This document shows positions 51,101 through 60,000 of a stretch of 60,000 nt of DNA, one piece after another; positions within the stretch are counted from its first letter, which is position 1; the number at the start of each line of letters is the position of its first letter. Source of the DNA: Chrysomallon squamiferum (taxonomy: Eukaryota > Mollusca > Gastropoda > Neomphalida > Peltospiridae); NCBI GenBank assembly GCA_012295275.1, contig CM022665.1:29494457-29554456 (forward strand), in the 5' to 3' direction. The notes below the pieces were generated by a model. It did no database searches and was not told the origin of the DNA. It saw only the letters and a list, made by a program, of their open reading frames with translations. Made by a program: the position numbers and the translations under genes.

Positions 51101-51459
51101 AACAAATCCCGTTACTGCGGATGCTTCTTCAAGTGAAAATGTTTAGCATTGTTTTTCCGAACATAACAAGAAACTCGTATCACAAATTATTCCTGTAATA
51201 TGCTTGTATATTCTGGTAAAGCGATTCAAAGCTATGATATTTTAATATAATGTGAATAAAATATGCTTAAATATAACATTAATTTTACATTCAAGTAGAA
51301 TATCAGGAGTTGTCGAATATTTGACTATACCAACAATTTAAACTGGGATAAATATTATAACAATAAATAAATAAATAAATAAATAAATAATAATATGGAA
51401 ATAAATAAAAAGTAGTCATCCGTTTAATACTTATTTTTTTGAAAACATGGCAAGATGAC

Positions 51460-51462
<3 letters not shown>

Positions 51463-51540
<78 letters not shown>
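51463..51540. repeat. (CT)n microsatellite
   Basis: 39 CT units between the divergent Rho GTPase and profilin-like genes. Confidence 0.95.
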
Positions 51541-51546
<6 letters not shown>

Positions 51547-51617
51547 ATAGATATATGTGTAAGTGTAATATGCTGCAACCAATTTGTCCTTCAGAACGGT
51601 TTTTGTAACAATTGATT

Positions 51618-51797
51618 AAATGTAAGCTTTATTTAAATTATCTTTAGTCATTTCAAGTAATATCAATTTTAATTAATAACTTTTTAGAATATGAATTATC
51701 CGTAGAAAAATGTAAGCTTTATTTAAATTATCTTTAGTCATTTCAAGTAATATCAATTTTAATTAATAACTTTTTAGAATATGAATTATCCATAGAA
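51618..51797. repeat. Nearly perfect 90-bp tandem duplication
   Basis: Two adjacent 90-bp units starting 'aaatgtaagctttatttaaa' at 51618 and 51708 differ, by eye, at one base (tccgtag against tccatag). It lies upstream of the profilin-like gene and must be recent or polymorphic. Confidence 0.9.
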
Positions 51798-52034
51798 AAA
51801 TAATTAATTTATAACAAAGAGGCGTTTGCTGTTTCCACTTAATTTAATAATAATAAATTTCTAAATGCTTGTGCTTTATCATAATTGTTGTTGTTGTTGT
51901 TATTGTTATTATTACTTGCAGTAATTACTATTTTTATTGTTTTTACTTTATTCAGTATCACTTGGAGTACACAAGATTTATCTAACACTAAAGGTGCTGG
52001 AAATAGAATATAGTTAATTAATATATTCATCATT

Positions 52035-54586
52035 ATGGCATCTGTGCAGTCAGATATTCTGTGCTGGGAAGACTTTGTTAAAGGTATGTTTAAGGTTCTC
52101 ATTTAAAATCATCAGTAACACAAGACTGTCAGCTCCTATTATGTATATATACAAGTGTCTTTTAGATAAGCATTGTTATATTAGAGAGTAAAAGCATTTA
52201 CATCAGGGTATACATTTTATATACTTATAATCCATTTTATATAATATATATATTTTCATTATAATATAATTTAAAAATAATAATTATTACAATAATGGTG
52301 CCATTTCTATTTTCTGAAATCCTGCTCTGGTATTTATAAAGAATATGTTGATATTCAAGCAAGAATATGACTTTATAATACATGTCAGATACATAAAACA
52401 GAAGTTTATTATACTTTTAATGCTAAATAGGAAAGTGAATATGTAAGCAGTTCATTATAGATAATAAAGATCACATCAAATAATCTCACTTTCCTCCTTT
52501 TTTTACAGTAATTTTCAACTGTATCATTTATTTTTACACTGGAATTAATAGAGCTTTCATGTGTCATTATATTACATGTTTTTGTAGAAATTTAACTATT
52601 AAAGAAGCAATATTTAACAACTTTTTTTTTTTTCTTTCTTTTAGCTAATCTTTTACATAATGGTTTAATCAGTGGTGTCAGTCTTATAACAGACCAAGGT
52701 ATACCAGTTTATTCATACGGAGATCTCAGTCATTTGGAAAAGGTATATTTGCATAGATTTTCATTTATGAAAAATGTTTTAATGGGGAATGAGTGAAATA
52801 CCTTCTTGAGTACAGTTCTTTAACAGTGGTTTTCGTGGTCACATCATATGAATTCTAGACAGCTTGTTCCCAAAACAACTGATACCGAAGATATGCCAAA
52901 TTCTGTATTTGGCAGTACTTTATTTTTTGGTTTAATAATAATAATTGAGAAGCATCTATTCTTATTAATTCATAAAGCCAGTAAAAATAATTGACGTTGT
53001 ATATCTAGACTTTTTGAAAATAATTTCCTGTACCATGTATGATCCTGTTATCCATATTGTGAAAAAAAACCACCAGTTTCAATTTAATATTGAATTTAGT
53101 AGATTAATGTATCAGATCTACTGCAAGAATAATACATATATGGCACATACAATGGATACAATAATATAGTGTAATTATAACTGCTAACACAATCAAGTAG
53201 ATTTTTGTTTTAGTCAGACTTTTTATACTAATATTTAGTGTTATGAAACTTTACTTTTTTTGCATGGTTGTGATGTAGATTCTTGGGATAAAAGACACAG
53301 GAGAAAAGTCACAATTTTTTAATAAAATTAAGAAATATATTAGAAATGAAAGATTGATGAAACAGATGTTCTTTGATTTTAATGTTGGTGGTTTAGGCAG
53401 ATTTTCCACCCAATACCATGAAGAAATTCTGCAATAGTCTTGCAGTCCTCAAAGCTCTCTCTGTAACCTGTATCACTGAACCTCGACAATTACAACTAGT
53501 TGTTTTGATGCATTTCTACCACAACTTTGTTTTGTGAGTGGCATGTTTCGTATACATGAATCCCTCAAAACAGATTTTGTTACCACCCTTATTGTTATGA
53601 ATAACTTCCATATTAAACATACTTCTCATACTAGAGCAAGCTGGAGAATATATAGTGAAACACATTTTAATCTGGGACATTTTATAAATCATTTACAATA
53701 GGAAGCCCTTAGTTTAAATCTATCCTAATCAGTAAGCTAGATCCAAGCATCACCCCTGTTCAATATGAAGCCCCTTTCTTTAATTTAGCCTAATCAATAA
53801 GCTTAAGAATTAACCCATGCATACTATGATGCCACATTCAATACTCTACAAACTCATCTATATCGTGTCTTTTTTCCAGCCACTGTGATGTACAGGTACT
53901 TGTCAAAATTCAAAAGAGAAATAAATTATTTTCACAAAGTCAGTGGACTCTCTACATACATAACATTTACATATACTCATGTACAGATACATTTTTGAAT
54001 GTTGTTATAGATCCATTTATGATTATAATTTTTGATTAACATTGCTTTGCTGATCTTTTACAGTATGTTACTATTTATCTAGTTATTCAAAGGGAGAGGG
54101 AAGCACATGGGTTCCCTGTCATTCTGTATTTTTATTCCCCCCCGATACATGTTTAATTCTTTTTAATATTAATTTTATAATTTATACATTTTTAAAACAT
54201 TTTTATAAAGTAAGTCTAGGGTGTCCTGGGCAGTTGCCCCTATTGACCCTGATAAATCTTTCCTGGGTATGAGTTTTTTACTTATCTTGGGTATACATTG
54301 TCTCATTACCAAGTTTTTTTCAGCCACAAATCAAGAAGTTTTGTATGTCTGTACTATAGATAAAAATTTTGTTCTTAGATGATAATAAATTGAATAACCA
54401 TTACAATAGTGAAGAGGTTAAAATATTTATGATTTATGATTTTTGTATAATTATATACATGGAGTATAGCTGCTGCAATTTCTTGGGCTGTTATTTAAAA
54501 GCAGTATCACAACATTATATTTCTACAGAATATAATTTCTTGTAAACACAATTACACATTAGTATTTTTAATAATTATTGTTGTTG

Positions 54587-54617
<31 letters not shown>

Positions 54618-55822
54618 AGCAAGAACATAATGCTCAGTTTATGTTACAGGATGATCTGAAACAATTTCATACAATATTCAAATCATTATCGAAGAATTAT
54701 GAAGAGGCTCTTCTGTTCAAAGGTTTTACAATAAGATGGAAAGATGGAACACAAACACAGATGAAGATTTATGAGAAGACATACTGCAGGTTTTACAAAT
54801 GTTTGAACATTTAGACAAAAAAAATAATTAAAAAATAAAGAAATAACTGTTTCACTGTATAATATCTTTATTTAAAGTGGAAAGGTTTTGATGTAGCTAT
54901 TTAATATTCTTATTGCCTGCCATGTTACCATGAGCCTTACTTGTCTCTGATCATTAACAAAGGACTGTATGAACATATTCAAATATTGCCATGCTTTATT
55001 TATTTGTGTAAGATGGCTTTAAATGATTTTGATCATGCATTGTACTGGTAGAAACTTTAATGATAAATACTGTGGTGTTGATTTATTCTTCAAATAATGT
55101 AAGAGTAAGAACTAACCATTTGATAATGTGGTATATAGTAGTAATATAATGGTCTCAGGAGCAGTGGTAGGGTAATTTTCTTGAAGCACTGTTGGTTCCA
55201 GGATCAGTTCTTCTCACTGGTACTATGGCCATCTCATGCTCCTGCACTGTGTTCCATAATTTGTTGTTTACCAAAGGCCTTGTTTTCCTATCTATGTGTA
55301 AGTCACACAAAACATCTCCTGGTTCTAATAAATGATACCCTGGCAGCAGCAAATCTCCTTTACAAGTATCTGTACATTCCTTAATTGTGTCTAAGCTACT
55401 GATGTTTGATATAAGTTACATTTTGTGAAACATCAAAACCCAAGCAACTCTTTCAACCCAATATTTTTTTTTTTGAGTGTAGCATTCATCTCAGAGAAAA
55501 GTGACTCTGTGTGTATGTGTGTGTGTGTTACATTATATGTTGCTTATTTTTAGAAAGTGGGATGTTAATTATTATTATAACAGAAAAATGATTTTTAATT
55601 AGTTTGCGTTTAGAATGCAGAAAATCATCAGACCTCTGAATGTTTCCATCATAAACTGTTATTTTTACTTTCAGTGTCTATGCAACAGGAATGGGGAACT
55701 ATGATGGTCTGACAGTGAGTAATCTTCCCTATGGAATTCTAATATGCACATTTCGTCATCCAGTTCAGCAAGCAAAAGCAATTCAGCTTGTTGAATGTTT
55801 CTGTGACAAATTACGAGCATAA
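52035..55822 (+). CDS. Divergent profilin-like protein
   Basis: Four exons, 52035-52083, 52645-52742, 54650-54789 and 55675-55822, join in frame to 144 residues. An upstream in-frame acceptor for exon 3 (exon edge 54620) would add ten residues. Length and pattern fit the profilin fold: an N-terminal helix with a Trp (CWEDFVKANLL), a strand pair with a G-P turn (GVSLITDQGIPVYSYGD), an acidic helix (DDLKQFHTIFKSL), LLFKGFTIRWKDG, basic KIYEKTYCSVYATG, then LPYGILICTFRHPVQ and a C-terminal helix (AIQLVECFCDKLRA) matching profilin's GIY..P......VE.L..YL end. Profilins bind G-actin, polyproline and phosphoinositides. Identity to classic profilins is low and I cannot tell whether actin- or proline-binding residues survive. 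It stands head to head with the Rho GTPase gene. It could be one of the PFN3/PFN4-like divergent groups or a separate lineage. Confidence 0.75.
53200..53280. repeat. Short dispersed repeat, copy 1
   Basis: 'ttttgttttagtcagacttt', 'ttatactaatatttagtgtt' and 'catggttgtgatgta' recur in order at 57238-57302 with substitutions and an internal gap. In intron 2 of the profilin-like gene. Family unknown. Confidence 0.6.
53452..53895 (-). mobile_element. Dispersed repeat with a FLYWCH zinc-finger remnant, copy 2
   Basis: The second copy of the element at 38920-39436, same orientation, in intron 2 of the profilin-like gene. On the minus strand it keeps EGFMYTK and CIK.TSCNCRGSVI in one frame, without the frameshift of copy 1, but has a TAG directly after the conserved Trp. 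The two copies thus broke independently. Similarity extends to the motif 'ccagccac' followed by 'gtgatgtac' at the far end. No terminal repeats were seen. Confidence 0.75.
55155..55375 (+). mobile_element. tRNA-derived SINE, near full length, degraded
   Basis: A tRNA-like head has an A-box-like AGCAGTGGTAGGG and a B-box-like GGTTCCAGGATC, followed by a body with 'tttaccaaaggccttg', 'cctatctatgtg' and 'ccctggcagcagcaaatctcc'. The order matches the mollusc SINE family I recall (head, then '..atcaaaggccgtggtatgtg', then 'gatcccttgctactaa', then 'gcgggtttcctctc'). It lies in intron 3 of the profilin-like gene. The 3' half of another copy is at 1-110. A short minus-strand open frame across it has no meaning. 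Confidence 0.65.
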
Positions 55823-56948
55823 CATGACTTAGTGACATCCTGATCTGTAGCAACATTTTTAATTCAGAAATCAGATGTTACCATTTAAATCAAGTAGTAT
55901 GTCTGACTTAGAACAATGCATCTTTTCTCACATCGTAAGATACACATGAAAGGTACCTTGCCGACAATCAGTACGAGTAGCCTAAGGAATTAAAGCTGTT
56001 GTTCCCTTTGTCTTTCTGTCATTATACAAAAACTGTACATCTGCCAACTAATAACGATCACTATCAAAATCTGCTACTGGTAGGTGTCAATTAAAGATTC
56101 ATTAATCTTAGAAAAATTATGCTTCACACCTAATATTAAAATGGATTGAGGTGTCATTACACAAGTATAATTACTAATTTATTTACTAAAATCATTCATC
56201 ACTTATTTACTTTTCGTAATCATCAGTAGCTTTCTTGTAAGCAGAAAAATGAAAAACTGTTAATTTCTAAAAAAAAAATACCAAAAATAAGATTAAAAAA
56301 TGAACGTCAGAAACTAATTGATACATTTCCCTAATTTTATTAAATGGAATAAATTCTGATATTAAAACAAATGCAACAATTTACATAATTTATAAGTTCT
56401 ATATATAAACATAATCTTGAGTATAAAAATACAGTTTGGAAATAATTTCCAATATGAATAATGAAAACTAGAGCAAAAAAAAAATAAATAAAAAATTAAT
56501 TTGCTAAACATCTCAAACAAAAACAAATGCAGCATTAAGAAGCTCTGATTTTACATTTATTTAAATTCATGTATAAAGGAAATGTACATAATATATATGT
56601 TTGTATGTTTGACAGATGTGGTAATATATTCCTGATCAGTTACACTTATGTAATCCAGTTACTCAATGTGATTTCATATTTCATAATAAAATGATGCAAT
56701 TTACAACAGAGGTCAATTTCTAATTCATTAAATATCATAAACAGTAGAAAAGGTTTTTAACTTCATTAAATCAAGTGATTAAATTTTTTAATATAAACTA
56801 GCTTTTGAGTGATTTTTTGAAAGTTTTGCAACCAATTAAAAAAACAAGTTTGGATACTATACATCAGAAAATAATTATTAGCTACCTCAGAAATTTTGTT
56901 AAATTATTCAGGAAACATTTTGGCAAAATTAACTTTTAAGGAATATAT

Positions 56949-56950
<2 letters not shown>

Positions 56951-57000
<50 letters not shown>

Positions 57001-57011
57001 TAATAATAATA
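56951..57011. repeat. (AAT)n microsatellite
   Basis: About 20 AAT units with one AAC interruption. Confidence 0.95.
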
Positions 57012-57237
57012 AAGCTTCATAAGCTTTTTCCACCTGATACAAAATATAGTATTTTCCACCTAGAATTGGATGTGAAATTTTTTTAAAACTACTTACAAAG
57101 TTCCGACAAGCTTAAAAAAATAGGCATTGTTTTTGGAGGTAAATGTTAAAAATCCACATACTGACATAAATGAGATTAATGCCACTTAAAAGTAATAAAT
57201 ATTAATAATGTTAATTGTGGTTATATGACTTCTGTTT

Positions 57238-57302
57238 TGATTTTTGTTTTAGTAAAACTTTTTATACTAGTATTTAGTGTTTTTGGATGGTCATGATGTA
57301 TA
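57238..57302. repeat. Short dispersed repeat, copy 2
   Basis: Partner of 53200-53280 in the same orientation ('tttttgttttagtaaaactt', 'ttatactagtatttagtgtt', 'ggtcatgatgta'). Confidence 0.6.
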
Positions 57303-59088
57303 TGTACTTATCAATTTACATTTGCCAACATTTTCTGATTTACAGAAATGATTACCCATTCCAGTAATCTTTAAAAGTTTTGTACAATACTAAATCAGTA
57401 CATTTAAAATTTTATAAAAATTTTATTTCTCAATAAAATGCTTCTGTTACATACAGGCAAGAGCACAAGACAGTTTAATAATCTAGAGATGATAGAGATA
57501 ATAGTGATGTATGTGTGTGTGTGTGTGCGTGTGTGCACACATAAAATAATAATAATCAGCAAAAATAACTGCAGATATATAGCCTTTAGCAACTTGAAGC
57601 ACAATACAATATTATATGCTGTTAGATATACCAACATAGGATTACATACTAGAACACTAAATATTAAAAATATGGTGTCATAACAGTTTTGTACTACATT
57701 AACTAGGTTTATATTTTAAATGCATAATATAGGTTTTTATTACAACTTGTATCCATAATAACAATGGAGCAGTTAAGATACATTAGGGAATTTCAAACAA
57801 AGATAAACATAACTTGGGTACAGTGAATAATGTGCTGTCAGCACAATTTATTAACTACTGATAGAGAAACTGGGCAACAAATAATAAATATCACCAGATT
57901 AACAAAAAAACTAAAACGTAGGCAGAAAACCCATAAGTAGTTTTAATAGAATAGTAAATTACACTATTATTTTTTAACTTAGTGTATCTTTATATGAACC
58001 TTATTTTTATTATTAAATTGTAAGTATTTATCTTTAAGAATAGAATAATCTTAAAAACATTTTTTATTTTTTATTTTTATTATTTTATTATGTACTTATA
58101 ATATTTGACACAGGAGATAAGCAATTCAAACAAATAACTGCATTAGTAGAAGAAAATTCTGGTCAATATTATTTAAATTATTAAATTTAAACACCTAATA
58201 TATTTCAATCAATGATTTTATGAGAATTTTTTCCAGATATATATTTACAACATAATAACTTGCAATATTTCAATCAGTGTGTTTTACTGAACATAACTAT
58301 CTGAAATATAATTGATTCTCAAAATAAATTTAAAAATTTTAGATACCAACATTGGTCCCAGATACATGTGAAGATAAAGCTATTATTTACATGATATATT
58401 TCTTTGTTCAAAAAAACAAAAAAGAAAGAATTTTTTTTATAATAATACACAAGAAAAAACCCATAAAACCAAAAAAAAAAAAAAGAAAGAAAAAAATGTA
58501 AATATTTAAATATATTCAAGTAAAATGTTCTGAAAACCCTTGACACCTTACAATAATGATATTTGAATTCAACATTTATATTTACAAATAAGAATCTATT
58601 TCTAAATGCCAGTCATTTTATTTAAAAATACAATTAATTCACAAACTGTCTATGCTATCAGCAATGCCTTGAAAGAATTGTGTAGATTTTAATATTCCAG
58701 TAAAACTGTTTATTTTTGTTGTAGACCATTTTTATTATTTTCACCCCAGCTGAAAACAGTGAAATTGCTGTGGCAATACCTCTGTTTTCTACTACAATTT
58801 ATTACATTTTCTTTTTAATTCCAGTATTTGTACATTTAAAATGTTCCTATATATATTTTATAAACTTCCAAATTAGTTCTTTATTGTGCTACCATTATTA
58901 CTTTATTATTTAGTACATAAAATAGCATTCTTTATACGTTATGTCTGTTTATTTTCATTAAAACAAATCAAATAAAATAAAAAATTAAACAAAATAATAT
59001 CTCTTTTAATGAGATAACATCAATATATTCTGCAACAACAACAAACAATGCATAACAAGCAATAACAAAATTTGTTTTTAAAAAGTTA

Positions 59089-59091
<3 letters not shown>

Positions 59092-59146
<55 letters not shown>
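59092..59146. repeat. (AT)n microsatellite
   Basis: About 27 AT units. Confidence 0.95.
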
Positions 59147-59150
<4 letters not shown>

Positions 59151-60000
59151 AACAGATAGACAATTGGGTGGTGGCAACAATATAATATTATTTCAGTCAA
59201 ATATATTTTAACTTCTGGTGTTTTATATTTTGTGAAACTATACCACAGAAAATTAGGAATGTATTGTAAAAAATAAAAACAATATTACTTTGTTTATTTT
59301 ATGGAAGTAAAACTGGGGGAAAATAATTTACATAATAATAATAATAAAAAAAATGAACAATATAATTAATATGGATTTGTTTCTTTTTTATATATACAAT
59401 TTGTGATAATAATTACTTTGTCTCTCATTAACTCACTGAATATGTCAATTTGTTTTTAAAAATTTGCACCATCATGCTTTTATTTTATTATGCTCCGAAA
59501 CAGAAAAAGAAAAACACTTTCAACTTCTCCATACAATTCACAATTGTCACACAGTTGTTATATTTATAACAGAAAAATAGCAAAATATTTCATATACAAA
59601 TTTTTCTAAAGTTGAATGTTGTGTTCACAGTTAGTTTGTTACATAATTTCTCAAAAATCATAACTGATCAAAATAATATTTGAATTTTATACATTCCATT
59701 ATGACCAAGCAATAAAACCATGATCCAGTCAGCTCAAAGATGTAAATTAAAACTTTCATATTATCAGTGTTTGTATGAATACTGCGTAATACTAACAATT
59801 TAAAAAAAGTAAAAAGTAAATACATTAGAAGATAAGTAAAATGTAACAATCATGATTTTAAGCAGACTTATAATGCATGTTTCTTTACCTCCTTAATATT
59901 TATTTATTTATATATTTTATTTTTTATTTTTTTATTATAATTTTAATGAGTTTCCTAACTTAGCTGTATGACATGAGTTTTGTGAAATGTAATTTCAGTG

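Larger units (their letters stand above)
55823..60000. other. Downstream and intergenic sequence, no gene seen
   Basis: 4.2 kb to the right edge, AT-rich. It contains the 3' UTR of the profilin-like gene (no clear poly(A) site can be chosen), (AAT)n at 56951-57011, a second copy of a short dispersed repeat at 57238-57302, (GT)n at 57509-57533 and (AT)n at 59092-59146. The window ends in 'atttcag|tg', which could be a 3' splice site, but no coding sequence follows to test it. Confidence 0.55.

Overview
The window is a piece of an AT-rich animal nuclear genome. Genes are broken by GT-AG introns, most of the space is non-coding, and there are many microsatellites and degraded transposons. Every recognisable protein is a conserved metazoan one. 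Two copies of a tRNA-derived SINE whose body resembles one I know as common in molluscs suggest a lophotrochozoan, most likely a mollusc; the species cannot be named from the sequence.

Layout, left to right: (1) the last four exons of a pecanex-like gene (+, 375-3227), cut by the left edge; (2) about 10 kb without a visible coding exon; (3) a complete PPM1A/PPM1B-type PP2C phosphatase (-, 13571-16766), with a likely promoter near 19.7 kb and a 795-bp hAT-like non-autonomous element between promoter and first coding exon; (4) a two-exon mitochondrial microprotein resembling UQCC3 (-, 21515-22391); (5) a head-to-head pair, a DUF4508/C14orf119-type gene (-, 23395-23724) and a GON7-like KEOPS subunit (+, 24263-24910), sharing a roughly 540-bp interval with an ETS motif; (6) about 5.8 kb without genes; (7) a complete 14-exon acetyl-CoA synthetase of the mitochondrial ACSS1 type (-, 30731-40294), whose first intron holds a LINE reverse-transcriptase fossil and a FLYWCH-finger-bearing repeat; (8) about 5.3 kb without genes; (9) a three-exon Cdc42-like Rho GTPase with an unusual switch II (-, 45566-50972); (10) head to head with it, a four-exon, probably profilin-fold protein (+, 52035-55822), with a second FLYWCH repeat copy and a SINE in its introns; (11) 4.2 kb of repeat-rich sequence to the right edge.

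The genes are ordinary housekeeping genes with no shared pathway, although UQCC3-like and ACSS1 are both mitochondrial and the Rho GTPase and profilin-like protein both relate to actin control. I found no gene cluster of the kind that forms a new system. The least ordinary items are the divergent profilin-like protein, the Rho GTPase with changed switch II, and the dispersed elements, including a FLYWCH-containing repeat and a hAT-like element with matching 8-bp target duplications. Exon boundaries were placed by eye from GT-AG sites, reading-frame continuity and remembered family sequence.
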